Source: G963662655 sp963665015
GTDB taxonomy: Bacteria; Cloacimonadota; Cloacimonadia; Cloacimonadales; JAIOQZ01
NCBI GenBank assembly: GCA_963665015.2
Contig: CAXXSY010000003.1
Span: 1,240,001 to 1,304,000 of the forward strand
Direction: 5' to 3'
Length of the DNA: 64,000 nucleotides
Shown: piece by piece, positions 46,330 to 54,850 of the stretch
Numbering within the stretch: the stretch's first letter is position 1
How the letters are laid out: the number at the start of each line of letters is the position of its first letter
Notes under the pieces: model-generated
Told to the model about the DNA's origin: nothing
What the model saw: only the letters and a program-made list of their open reading frames with translations
Databases searched by the model: none
Program-made: the position numbers and the translations under genes

Positions 46330-48009
46330 ATGAATCCGGTAAACTTTCCGCTGGGCGAGGGTATGACGCCCACCGACGATCAAAACTACTTCCAGATCGG
46401 CCTGAAGTACTTTCGCGAGAACGATTTGCCACAGGCCGTCAAATACTGGGAATTAGCGCTGGAACGGGATAAAAGCCAGTCGGAGATTCACTCCGTGCTG
46501 GGCAACGCCTACAAGATGCTGAACGATTTCGAGCGCAGCAGCGAACTGCTCCACCGCGCGGTCAGTCTGGAACCGAACAATTTCAAGTACCTCTACAACT
46601 ACGGCCTGATCCTCTATGAACAGGGTAAATTTGACGATGCGCTTCAGGTGCTGAGCCGCGCTCGTGAGCTGGAGCCGGACAACGCGGAACTTCTCAACGA
46701 CATCGGCGTGATGCTCTACAACCTTCACCGCTACGGCAAGGCAGCCAATGTCCTTCAAGAGGCGATCGAGATCAACCCGCGCTATTACTTTGCCAAGCTC
46801 AATCTGGGCTACGTGCACCTTTCGAGCGGGAATATCGACGGTGCCCGCAAGCTGCTCAACCAACTGCTGGCGGACAACGTCTCGCAGGTGGAGGTGATGG
46901 AGTTCCAGCGGCAGCTCGAGGTCTTCGAAAAGAATCCGGACGAGCTTCCCGGCGACTCCCTGCGACTGGAGTTTTCCGATCGCACGTACAACATCGCGCC
47001 GCTCAAAATGCTCGCCGAGTTCGACATCGACCCGGCGGAGAAAGAGATCGATCTCTCGGTCATCGTTCCCATCATGGACGAGGTCGATAACCTGCCCATC
47101 CTGCACGAGAAGATCACCAAAGCGCTCGAACCGCTCAGACAGAACTACGAGATTATCTTCATCGACGACGGCAGCACCGACGGCAGCCTGCCGCTGATGA
47201 AGAAAATGGCACGCGAAGACGAGCACATCAAGGTAATCCAGTTCCGGCGCAACTACGGACAGACCGCCGCGCTCAGCGCCGGGTTCAAGTACGCACACGG
47301 CAAGGTGATCATCACCCTCGACGGCGACCTCCAGAACGATCCCGCGGACATCCCGAAGCTGCTGGAGAAGATGGCGGAGGGTTACGACCTGGTCAACGGC
47401 TGGCGCAAGGATCGCAAGGACAAGATGATCACCCGCAAGATACCCTCACAGATCGCCAACGCGCTGATCAACAAGCTGATCTCGGGCACCGGCATCGCGC
47501 TACACGATTTCGGCTGCACGCTCAAGGCGTACAAGCGCGGGATCATCAAGAACATCCACCTCTACGGCGAGATGCACAGGTTCATCCCGGTGTTCGCCGC
47601 CTGGCTGGGCGTTCGTGTGGCGGAGATTCCGGTCAACCACCATCCGAGAATCCACGGTCGCGCCAAGTACAACCTTTCGAGGGTCTCGCGCGTCATCTTC
47701 GACCTTTTGGTCGTGCGATTCTTCTCCGACTACATGACGCGCCCCATCCAGTTCTTCGGCAAGCTGGCACGTAAAATTTTCACCGCCGGCACGATCGGGA
47801 TCGCCGTTGTCGCGCTGGCGAAAATCTTCCTGCCCATACCGGTATCCTTCGATGTGCTGCTGTTGCTGTTCGGCATCCTGGGCATATCGTGTTTCCAGAT
47901 CGTGATCATGGGCCTCCTGGGCGAGATCATGATGCGTATCTACTTCGAAGGACAGAAGAAAGACTACTACATCGTCGAGAAGATCATCACGAAGAAGCTT
48001 ACGTCATAG
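46330..48009 (+). CDS. TPR-fused polyprenyl-phosphate glycosyltransferase (GT2)
   Basis: A 559-residue membrane protein. I chose the ATG at 46330 because GGAGG lies 5 nt before it. The N-terminus (about 10-190) is a run of TPRs (LGNAYKMLNDFERSSELLHR, YNYGLILYEQGKFDDALQVL). A family 2 glycosyltransferase (about 245-460) follows: DLSVIVPIMDEVDNLP, FIDDGSTDGS, LDGDLQNDPADIP and NHHPRIHGRAKY, as in DPM1/GtrB/ArnC. Two TM helices end it (about 480-500 and 510-535). It probably loads a sugar onto undecaprenyl phosphate. The TPR fusion is unusual. First gene of the glycan locus. Confidence 0.88.
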   Translation: MNPVNFPLGEGMTPTDDQNYFQIGLKYFRENDLPQAVKYWELALERDKSQSEIHSVLGNAYKMLNDFERSSELLHRAVSLEPNNFKYLYNYGLILYEQGKFDDALQVLSRARELEPDNAELLNDIGVMLYNLHRYGKAANVLQEAIEINPRYYFAKLNLGYVHLSSGNIDGARKLLNQLLADNVSQVEVMEFQRQLEVFEKNPDELPGDSLRLEFSDRTYNIAPLKMLAEFDIDPAEKEIDLSVIVPIMDEVDNLPILHEKITKALEPLRQNYEIIFIDDGSTDGSLPLMKKMAREDEHIKVIQFRRNYGQTAALSAGFKYAHGKVIITLDGDLQNDPADIPKLLEKMAEGYDLVNGWRKDRKDKMITRKIPSQIANALINKLISGTGIALHDFGCTLKAYKRGIIKNIHLYGEMHRFIPVFAAWLGVRVAEIPVNHHPRIHGRAKYNLSRVSRVIFDLLVVRFFSDYMTRPIQFFGKLARKIFTAGTIGIAVVALAKIFLPIPVSFDVLLLLFGILGISCFQIVIMGLLGEIMMRIYFEGQKKDYYIVEKIITKKLTS

Positions 48010-48019
48010 GTTAGAAAGC

Positions 48020-49915
48020 ATGTGTGGAATTGTCGGATTTGTCGATCGGCGCGAGATTGCCGAAAAGCACCTCCAGCGGATGACCGATGCGCTCGTGCAT
48101 CGTGGTCCGGACGCGGGTGGTCTGTGGCTGAAACAGACTGCGAAGCTGCACGTCGGGCTGGGTCACCGGAGGCTGAGCATCATCGATCTTTCCGACGCCG
48201 GGCATCAGCCGATGTGCGATGTTTCCGAAGATATCTGGATAACTTTCAACGGCGAAATCTACAACTATCAAGAGCTGAAAGCCGATCTGATCGCAAAAGG
48301 CTACGTATTTCGTTCCGCAACCGATACCGAGGTAATCATCTACGGCTACCGGGAGTACGGCGTCGATTTCTTCAGGCGGATGAACGGCATGTTCGCCCTG
48401 GGCATCTGGGACGCGCGAAACGAAACGCTGGTTCTATGCCGCGACCGGTTCGGTCAGAAACCGCTGTACTATTGGGAAAATTCCGGTGGCATCGCTTTCG
48501 CGTCCGAGATCAAAGCGCTGCTCGAACACCCGTACATCGAGCGTGGGATCGACTACCGATCGCTCAGCCGCTACCTCGCCTACGAATACCTCCCCGCGCC
48601 TTATTCCATCTATAAGGACGTCAAGAAGTTGCCACAGGGTTGCATGATGGTTTGGAAGGATTTTACCGCGACCATCAAACCCTACTGGCAGCCGCGATTT
48701 ACCGATCTCCCGAAGAAGATGGACGAGCGCGAGATGGGCGAAGAGTTGATCGAGAAGCTCAAACGCGCCGTTTCGCGCAGGCTGATGAGTGACGTGCCGC
48801 TGGGCGTGTTTCTCAGCGGCGGGATCGACTCCAGCAGCATGATTGCGCTACTCTCCGAGATGATGCCTGCGGACAGGATCGAGACTTTCTCCATAGGATT
48901 CCGGGAGCAGAGCTTCGACGAATCGAGCTGGGCGCGGAAGGTCGCCGAAAAGTTCGGCACCAACCACCGAGAGGAGATTCTCACCGCGAAGACTATGCTC
49001 GACATCCAGCCGGAGATATGGTCGCGTCTGGACGAACCCTTTGCCGACGCGTCGATCATCCCGACCTACCTTCTCTCGCGCTTCACCCGGCAGCACGTAA
49101 CGGTCGCGCTGGGCGGCGATGGGGGAGACGAACTTTTCGCGGGCTACGATCCTTTCCTGGCGCACTACTGGGCGGATCGATACGAGATATTGCCAGAATT
49201 CCTGCACAAAGCCATCGTCAAACCGCTGGCGATGAAGCTGCCCGTCTCGACGCGTAACATGAGCCTCGATTTCAAGGTCAAGCACTTCCTCAAGGGCGTT
49301 TATCACAAGCGCGGCATCCGCAATCAGATTTGGCTGGGCGCGTTCACGCCCGAGCAGCAGCGCAGCGTCCTGACCGACGATGTTTTGCACGAGATCGCCG
49401 GCATGAATCCGTACGATCAGATCGTCGAGGAACAGCGTCGGATGCGGTTCCGGGACTGGCTGGACGAAATCGGCTGGAATTATCAGAAATTCTACCTGGC
49501 GAATGACATCCTGGTCAAGGTGGATCGCGCCAGCATGATGGTATCGCTGGAGGCTCGGACGCCGTTCCTGGACGTGGAATTCGCCGAGTTTGCCAATTCT
49601 CTGCCGTCCGGCATGAAGATGAAGGGCACGGTGCGGAAGTACCTGCTCAAGAAGGCGCTGGAAAGCCGTCTGCCGCGCGACGTGCTCTATCGCAGGAAGA
49701 AGGGCTTCGGGATTCCGCTGGCGAAGTGGATCAAGCACGACCTTCGCGACGGGATGGAAGCGGTCTTCCAGTCGCGACGGATCGAGGAAGCCGGTATCTT
49801 TAGACCGGATGCGATCCAGACAATGCTGAAAGAGCATTTGGACGGAAAGAAAGATAATCGCAAGCCCCTGTGGGCGTTATATGTGTTTGAAAAGTGGAGA
49901 GAAAATTTTGGATAA
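48020..49915 (+). CDS. asnB: Asparagine synthase-like glutamine amidotransferase 1
   Basis: A 631-residue AsnB-type enzyme. Cys2 (MCGIVGF) is the glutaminase nucleophile, with HRGPDAGG and FNGEIYNYQEL following. The synthetase domain has the ATP loop VFLSGGIDSSSM and GGDGGDELFAGYD. In polysaccharide loci such enzymes amidate uronic acids rather than make asparagine; the setting favours that role. It starts 10 nt after the GT2 gene with a weak Shine-Dalgarno. Its last 16 bases (GGAGAGAAAATTTTGG) recur twice in nearby repeat DNA. It shares its architecture with the enzyme at 56033. Confidence 0.92.
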   Translation: MCGIVGFVDRREIAEKHLQRMTDALVHRGPDAGGLWLKQTAKLHVGLGHRRLSIIDLSDAGHQPMCDVSEDIWITFNGEIYNYQELKADLIAKGYVFRSATDTEVIIYGYREYGVDFFRRMNGMFALGIWDARNETLVLCRDRFGQKPLYYWENSGGIAFASEIKALLEHPYIERGIDYRSLSRYLAYEYLPAPYSIYKDVKKLPQGCMMVWKDFTATIKPYWQPRFTDLPKKMDEREMGEELIEKLKRAVSRRLMSDVPLGVFLSGGIDSSSMIALLSEMMPADRIETFSIGFREQSFDESSWARKVAEKFGTNHREEILTAKTMLDIQPEIWSRLDEPFADASIIPTYLLSRFTRQHVTVALGGDGGDELFAGYDPFLAHYWADRYEILPEFLHKAIVKPLAMKLPVSTRNMSLDFKVKHFLKGVYHKRGIRNQIWLGAFTPEQQRSVLTDDVLHEIAGMNPYDQIVEEQRRMRFRDWLDEIGWNYQKFYLANDILVKVDRASMMVSLEARTPFLDVEFAEFANSLPSGMKMKGTVRKYLLKKALESRLPRDVLYRRKKGFGIPLAKWIKHDLRDGMEAVFQSRRIEEAGIFRPDAIQTMLKEHLDGKKDNRKPLWALYVFEKWRENFG

Positions 49916-49921
49916 CGATGG

Positions 49922-50028
49922 TTTCAACTTCCGAATGTGCCGCAGGCTCTTCTGAATGTTGAAAGTGGTGGCAGTGAACCAAACATTCGGAAGACCTCCC
50001 TTCGGTCGGACATTCAGAAGTTTTGGTT
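49922..50028. repeat. Family A double hairpin, copy A2
   Basis: Hairpin 1: TTTCAAC (49922-49928) with GTTGAAA (49958-49964), arms TTCCGAATGT and CTTCTGAAT, inner GCC-GCA-GGC. Hairpin 2, inverted: AACCAAA (49977-49983) with TTTGGTT (50022-50028), arms ATTCGGAAG and ACATTCAGAAG, inner GACC with GGTC. It fills most of the gap after asnB 1. Confidence 0.8.
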
Positions 50029-50033
50029 ATGAG

Positions 50034-50135
50034 GGAGAGAGAATTTTGGATAACCCGGAGATGCAGGCAGGGGTGCCTGCGAACCAATGACTCCCCCGCC
50101 CCGATGTATCGGGGAGAGGGTCGGGGTGAGGGCAA
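50034..50135. repeat. asnB-end repeat and family B units before sulfotransferase 1
   Basis: A near-copy of the asnB 3' end (GGAGAGAGAATTTTGGATAA, 50034 onward) leads into GCAGGCAGGGGTGCCTGC (50063-50080, 7-bp stem), a perfect CCCCGAT/ATCGGGG hairpin (50099-50114) and GAGAGGGTCGGGGTGAGGG. The last unit recurs at about 58221-58240. Together with copy A2 this leaves no room for a gene between 49916 and 50145. Confidence 0.6.
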
Positions 50136-50145
50136 GGAGTAATCG

Positions 50146-51213
50146 ATGAGTAGATTCATCGTCATATCGAAGCAGCGATCGGGAACCGGTTTCCTGGAGA
50201 CGCTGCTCAACACGCATCCGAACATATTCTGCACGGGCGAACTGCTGCTATTGGATCGTGGGGATTCGTTCCCCAAAATCTGGCTGGAGGCGATGCGCAA
50301 AGAGGACAGGTACATCCTGTACAAGTACGCCTCGAAACTGTTCCGGGACTATTTCGGAAAATTCTTCGCGTCGCACGGCGAGAAGCACGTCGGGTTCGAC
50401 ATCAAGTACGACCAGATGAACACGATTGCGAACCTGACCGAGCTTTTGAACGAATTCGACGTGAAGATCGTACACCTGATCCGTCGGAACTACCTGAAGA
50501 CCTACCTCTCGCTGCTGGTCAACATCGAAAAGCAGAAGCGCGGTCGCAAGGCGCACGACCTGAAGAAGTACGACCCGATCAAGGTGCGCATCAACACCGA
50601 CGAACGGCTGCACAGGGAGCTTGCCAGTCGCAAACGGGAGATCGAGTATTTCTCCGAATTCCTGCCGAAGCATTTCGATACGATGACCCTCTTCTACGAG
50701 GATTTCTTCGACAGGAGCGAAGAGGCGCAGACCATGAAGCCGGAAATCCTGCGCTCGATCTTCGATTTCCTCGGCGAGACGCAGCAGGTGTTCGACCTTG
50801 CGAGCCCGATCCGCAAGACCAATCCCAGCCGCATCGAGGATATCGTGACCAACTACGACGAGCTTGTTGTGTCGTTGAAAGGAACCGAGTTCGCGTCGTT
50901 GCTGGATCATGAAGAAAAGCCTGCGATGCCGTTTGAAGAACGGATGCAACAGGGGCAGGGTTTCTTTGTCGATGGCGATGTCAAGATGGCGATCGAGGTG
51001 TTTGAACAGATGGCGAAGCTGCATCCCGACAGCGCGGAGGTGATGAACAACCTTGGCGTCTGCTGGTGGAAACAGGGTGATGTGGATCGCGCGAAAGTCT
51101 TTATCACGAAGGCGATCCGGCTCGATCCCGCGCAGAACGAATATCGTGAGAATTTGTATCGGCTGGAAAGAGTCTCAACTTCCGAATGTGCCGCAGGCTC
51201 TTCTGAATGTTGA
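50146..51213 (+). CDS. PAPS-dependent sulfotransferase with C-terminal TPRs
   Basis: A 355-residue enzyme likely to move sulfate from PAPS to a sugar hydroxyl. The 5'-phosphosulfate loop is SKQRSGTGFLETL (near 9-20) and the 3'-phosphate site is VHLIRRNYLKTYLSLL. Residues about 265-340 form two TPRs (VMNNLGVCWWKQGDVDRA). AAGGAG lies 6 nt before the ATG. The last 13 residues, VSTSECAAGSSEC, and the stop are read entirely from repeat A3 (51172-51213), so the original stop was probably replaced by repeat insertion. Distinct from the second sulfotransferase at 60510. Confidence 0.85.
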   Translation: MSRFIVISKQRSGTGFLETLLNTHPNIFCTGELLLLDRGDSFPKIWLEAMRKEDRYILYKYASKLFRDYFGKFFASHGEKHVGFDIKYDQMNTIANLTELLNEFDVKIVHLIRRNYLKTYLSLLVNIEKQKRGRKAHDLKKYDPIKVRINTDERLHRELASRKREIEYFSEFLPKHFDTMTLFYEDFFDRSEEAQTMKPEILRSIFDFLGETQQVFDLASPIRKTNPSRIEDIVTNYDELVVSLKGTEFASLLDHEEKPAMPFEERMQQGQGFFVDGDVKMAIEVFEQMAKLHPDSAEVMNNLGVCWWKQGDVDRAKVFITKAIRLDPAQNEYRENLYRLERVSTSECAAGSSEC

Positions 51214-51281
51214 GACGGTGCCGGAAATAACCAAACATTCGGAAGACCTCCCGTTGGTCGGACATTCAGAAGTTTGGCTAT
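51172..51281. repeat. Family A double hairpin, copy A3
   Basis: Hairpin 1: GTCTCAAC (51172-51179) with GTTGAGAC (51209-51216), perfect 8 bp. Hairpin 2, inverted: ATAACCAAAC (51227-51236) with GTTTGGCTAT (51272-51281), one mismatch, inner GACC with GGTC. The first 42 bases encode the end of the sulfotransferase reading frame. A TATAAT lies at 51279-51284. Confidence 0.8.
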
Positions 51282-51284
51282 AAT

Positions 51285-51367
51285 GGAGAGAAAATTTTGG
51301 TCTCAACTTCCGAATGTGCCGCAGGCTCTTCTGAATGTTGAGACAATAGGACATTAAGAAGTTTGGT
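51285..51367. repeat. asnB-end repeat plus family A copy A4
   Basis: GGAGAGAAAATTTTGG (51285-51300) is identical to the end of asnB 1 (49896-49911). It abuts copy A4, whose first 45 bases (51300-51344) are identical to 51172-51216, followed by a decayed second half (GGACATTAAGAAGTTTGG). This indicates recent local duplication. Confidence 0.75.
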
Positions 51368-51382
51368 CGGAATGAGGACTAC

Positions 51383-52519
51383 ATGAAAATACTGCTATTG
51401 AACTACGAGTACCCGCCCCTGGGTGGCGGCGCGGCGGAGCAGACACGGCTGCTGGCGAGAGAATTCAGTCGTATGGGCCACCGTGTCCGGGTTCTGACCG
51501 CGCACTACAGGGGACTGCCCATCTACGAGCGCATCGATGGCTTCGAGGTCTTTCGGGTGCCGTCGTTCCGCAGGCACAAAGACCGCAGCGGCATGGTGCA
51601 GATGTTCCTGTTCCTGAAGATGGCGTGGATACCGTATTTCTGGCTTCTGTTCGGCTGGAAACCGGACGTCGTGCTGACCTTCTTTCTGCTGCCGACGGGA
51701 CTGCTCTCGTGGTTCGGAAGTTTTTTTCGCCGGACGCCCTACGTGCTGTCTTTCCGCGGTGGCGATATCCACTCCTTCCTGGTGGAGGAGCTCGCCGGGT
51801 GGTTCAGATTTTTACGTCCCATCGCGCGCATGGTCGGTTTGAAGGCAGCGGCGCGGGTGGCGGTGAGCAAGGACCTCGCGGACATGGCGCAGGAGGTCTT
51901 TCCGACGTTCGGCGTGCGGGTGATCGAAAACGCGGTAGCGTTGCAACCGGAGGCGTTCGACGAGAAGACCGGGATCACGACTTTCCTTTTCTGTGGCAGG
52001 CTTTCGTTCGAGAAGAATCTGCCGCTGGCGATGCGGGCGTTGTCTCGGGTCAACGGAGATTTCCGGCTGGAGATCATCGGCGACGGACCGCTGTCGGAAG
52101 AGCTGCACCGGCTGGCGTCGGAGCTCGATATAACCGGCCGGGTGCGGTTCCACGGCTGGCGGGATCGCGCGTATGTCCGATCCTGGATGAAGAGGGCGCA
52201 CTATCTTCTGTTGTTCTCCAAGGTGGAGGGGATGTCGATGTCGGGTCTGGAGGCGTATTCGAACGGATTACCGATCATCGGATCGAAGTCGCCTGGGATG
52301 GCGGATTTCGTGATCGACGGCGAGACCGGTTTTCAGGTAGATACCGACGATCTCGACAGTATCGTGGCTCTGCTCGAATCGCTTTGCGGCGATAAAAAGA
52401 AATCGGTCGAATTGGGCGGAAATTGCCGCCGTCTGATCGAAAATCGCTACGGAATCCGTCGTGCGGCGGAGGAATATACGAACGTGTTTTGCAAGATTTT
52501 GGATGGGAGTATCCGATGA
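51383..52519 (+). CDS. Glycosyltransferase family 4
   Basis: A 378-residue GT-B enzyme transferring a sugar from a nucleotide donor with retention. The N-terminal domain begins MKILLLNYEYPPLGGGAAEQ; the donor-binding domain contains TFLFCGRLSFEKNLPLAM, IIGDGPLSEEL and the EX7E motif (VEGMSMSGLEAY). There is no signal or membrane segment; such enzymes work on the inner face of the membrane on lipid-linked sugars. GAGG lies 5 nt before the ATG. It overlaps the methyltransferase gene by 4 bp. Confidence 0.92.
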   Translation: MKILLLNYEYPPLGGGAAEQTRLLAREFSRMGHRVRVLTAHYRGLPIYERIDGFEVFRVPSFRRHKDRSGMVQMFLFLKMAWIPYFWLLFGWKPDVVLTFFLLPTGLLSWFGSFFRRTPYVLSFRGGDIHSFLVEELAGWFRFLRPIARMVGLKAAARVAVSKDLADMAQEVFPTFGVRVIENAVALQPEAFDEKTGITTFLFCGRLSFEKNLPLAMRALSRVNGDFRLEIIGDGPLSEELHRLASELDITGRVRFHGWRDRAYVRSWMKRAHYLLLFSKVEGMSMSGLEAYSNGLPIIGSKSPGMADFVIDGETGFQVDTDDLDSIVALLESLCGDKKKSVELGGNCRRLIENRYGIRRAAEEYTNVFCKILDGSIR

Positions 52520-53568
52520 TGGATAACGCCGCGAAGGAATTGAAAATGAGACTCGAGAAGCTCGACATGACGCTGCTCGACCAATATCCGGTCTATCGTA
52601 AGTACTTGCAGGTCTATCTGCGCGAGTACGACTCGGTGATCGTGCGCTACAAGTACATCCTACAGAAGGCGATCAGGCTGCGCGACGCGGAAGGTACCTC
52701 GTTGCTCGATTTCGGCGGTGGGACCGGCATCCTGTCGTTTCTGTCGCTACTTTCCGGCGTGGGAAGCGTCACCTATCTGGATATCAATCCCGAGATGTGC
52801 CGTGGCGCGGAGACCGTGGCCAGGGCGCTGGGGTTGCCGCTGAAGGAGACGATCACCGGTGGATACGAGGACATCGATGGGCGCAAGAAGTACGACGTGA
52901 TCATCAACTACGACGTGCTCGAGCATCTCTACAGACCAATCGAGGCGTTCCGCGCGCTGGGCGGCGTGCTGAACCCGGGCGGAACCATCCTCATGGCGTC
53001 CGGCGCGAACTGGCTCAATCCGGTAATAATGTTTTTCAACACGCGCCGTCAACTGCTCTGGGAGAAGAAGGGAACGCCCAACATGATCCCGCGCAGAGAT
53101 GTGCGCAGGAAGATTATCCACACACGTTTTCCGGACATTGAGCGGGAAGTACTCGAACTGATGACCAGAAAGACGCGCGGCATGAGAAGGGACGACATCG
53201 AGCGCGCGGTGAAATTTTTCCTGAAGACGGGTATTGCTCCAAAACCACCGTTCTGGACGGACACCTGCGATCCGGAGACGGGCAACTGGGGCGAGCACTC
53301 GGTGAATTTCTTCCGGCTGGCGGGAAAGCTGCGCGAGGAATTCGACGTGGTGCGCGTGGAGCCGGGTTTCTATCCCGAATCCGGTGGCCAGTACAGCCAG
53401 TACGACAACGCGTCCGACGACAGGATCGTGTCCATGATCTATCCCTGGATGCGGTTTTTGATGATCAAGCTCGCGCCCGTGTGGAACCGGATGATCCGAA
53501 GGTTTCCGGGCGTGTTACGATATATGATAGCACCGTACTATCTGGTGCTGGTGAAGAAGGTTGTGTAG
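52516..53568 (+). CDS. SAM-dependent methyltransferase
   Basis: A 350-residue class I methyltransferase. Motif I is LLDFGGGTGILSFL, motif II follows in VTYLDINPEM and motif post-II in DVIINYDVLEHLYRPIEAF. I placed the start at the ATG overlapping the GT4 stop (ATGA) because GGGAG lies 6 nt before it; the longer open frame is not supported. The second half (about 180-350) has no motif I know and may bind the acceptor. In this setting it probably methylates a sugar or glycolipid. Confidence 0.85.
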   Translation: MMDNAAKELKMRLEKLDMTLLDQYPVYRKYLQVYLREYDSVIVRYKYILQKAIRLRDAEGTSLLDFGGGTGILSFLSLLSGVGSVTYLDINPEMCRGAETVARALGLPLKETITGGYEDIDGRKKYDVIINYDVLEHLYRPIEAFRALGGVLNPGGTILMASGANWLNPVIMFFNTRRQLLWEKKGTPNMIPRRDVRRKIIHTRFPDIEREVLELMTRKTRGMRRDDIERAVKFFLKTGIAPKPPFWTDTCDPETGNWGEHSVNFFRLAGKLREEFDVVRVEPGFYPESGGQYSQYDNASDDRIVSMIYPWMRFLMIKLAPVWNRMIRRFPGVLRYMIAPYYLVLVKKVV

Positions 53569-53570
53569 CA

Positions 53571-53711
53571 TCAACTTCCGATTGTGTCGAGCGGAGCCGT
53601 AGCATTTGCTTGCAAATGCCAGCTTAGCGGAGCGAGACTCATCTGAATGTTGAAACCGAGCGTAACCAAACATTCGGAAGAGCTGCAAGCAGCACATTCA
53701 GAAGTTTGGTT
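53571..53711. repeat. Family A double hairpin, copy A5, with 49-bp inverted-repeat core
   Basis: Hairpin 1 (53571-53653, TCAAC with GTTGA) contains a long inner segment, 53588-53636, whose exact reverse complement is at 58264-58312. Its centre is the palindrome GCATTTGCTTGCAAATGC. Hairpin 2 (53664-53711): AACCAAAC with GTTTGGTT, inner GCTGC-AA-GCAGC. Confidence 0.82.
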
Positions 53712-53756
53712 CCCGGGAGGGGTGAAAGAGGATTGTAGCGCTCGACCTCCGGGCGA

Positions 53757-53838
53757 GCATCCTTATAACTCCCTCGCCCGTTTGCGGGAGATGGCGTAGG
53801 TTTTGCCGTAGGTAATAACCTGAGGGGGTGAGGGTAAT
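53757..53838. repeat. Family B repeat units before the epimerase
   Basis: GAGCATCCTTATAACTCCCT (from 53755) followed by CTCGCCCGTTTGCGGGAGA (hairpin) and GAGGGGGTGAGGGTAA. The same order of units is at about 58187-58241. The epimerase Shine-Dalgarno (AAAGGAG) follows directly. Confidence 0.55.
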
Positions 53839-53851
53839 AAAGGAGTAAAAA

Positions 53852-54850
53852 ATGTTTGATTTGAAGGACGCGAAAGTGATGGTGATCGGCGGCGCCGGAT
53901 TCATCGGATCGCACATCGTGGAAGAGCTCTTGAAGGAGCCGGTTCGGGAAGTCGTAATCTACGACAATTTCACCCGAGGAACGCGGGAGAACATCGAAGA
54001 AAGCCTCATGGACGAGCGTTGCCACATCTACCAGTTTGGCGGCGACATTCGGGATCGGGACATCCTCGACCGCGCCATGGAGGGCGTCGATTACGTGATC
54101 CACACCGCTGCGCTGTGGTTGCTGCACTGCTACGAGTTTCCGGAATCGGCGTTCGAGGTGAACGTGCGCGGGTTCTTCAACGTGCTGGAGGCCTGCAAGA
54201 AGCACGACGTCAAGAAGCTTGTGTGGTCTTCTTCGGCGTCGGTCTATGGCAACGCGCTCGAGATTCCCATGACCGAGGATCACCCCTACAACAACACGAC
54301 GTTCTACGGCGCTAACAAGATCGCCGACGAGCATCTCGCCATCGCGTATCACCACCGCTACGGCTTGAACCAGGTGGGACTGCGCTACATGAACGTCTAT
54401 GGCCCACGGCAGGATTATCGGGGAAAATATATCGCGGTGATGATGAAGATTCTGGATCGCCTGGACAAGGGCCAGCCGCCGGTCGTCTATGGAGACGGTT
54501 CGCAGTCGTATGACTTTATCTACGTACGCGACATCGCGAGAGCCAACATCGCGGCACTCAAGTCGGAAGCGAACAACACCTGCTTCAACGTCGGCACCGG
54601 CATCGGCACCTCGATCAAGGAAATCTGCCAAATGCTGCTCGACCTCACCGGCTCGGACATGGAAATCCACTACGAACCGGAGGGGCAGACCTTCGTGACC
54701 AACCGAATCGGCTCCACGAAGAAGCTGACCGAGGAAACCGGTTTCTCGGCAAAAACGGGCTTGACAGAAGGATTGAAAAAGCTTATAGAATGGCGCAGCC
54801 TGCACCAGGAACAGGTGCTCATGCGTCAGAAGTCCATGGAAGGAAAATGA
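53852..54850 (+). CDS. NAD-dependent sugar epimerase/dehydratase
   Basis: A 332-residue short-chain dehydrogenase of the extended type, acting on a nucleotide sugar. NAD loop: VIGGAGFIGSHIVEE. Catalytic residues: Ser in SSSASVYG and the YxxxK of FYGANK. It resembles UDP-glucose 4-epimerases and 4,6-dehydratases; the YGANK form without the usual dehydratase Asp/Glu pair favours an epimerase. It overlaps the aminotransferase by 4 bp, so a keto-sugar made here may be aminated next. Confidence 0.88.
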   Translation: MFDLKDAKVMVIGGAGFIGSHIVEELLKEPVREVVIYDNFTRGTRENIEESLMDERCHIYQFGGDIRDRDILDRAMEGVDYVIHTAALWLLHCYEFPESAFEVNVRGFFNVLEACKKHDVKKLVWSSSASVYGNALEIPMTEDHPYNNTTFYGANKIADEHLAIAYHHRYGLNQVGLRYMNVYGPRQDYRGKYIAVMMKILDRLDKGQPPVVYGDGSQSYDFIYVRDIARANIAALKSEANNTCFNVGTGIGTSIKEICQMLLDLTGSDMEIHYEPEGQTFVTNRIGSTKKLTEETGFSAKTGLTEGLKKLIEWRSLHQEQVLMRQKSMEGK

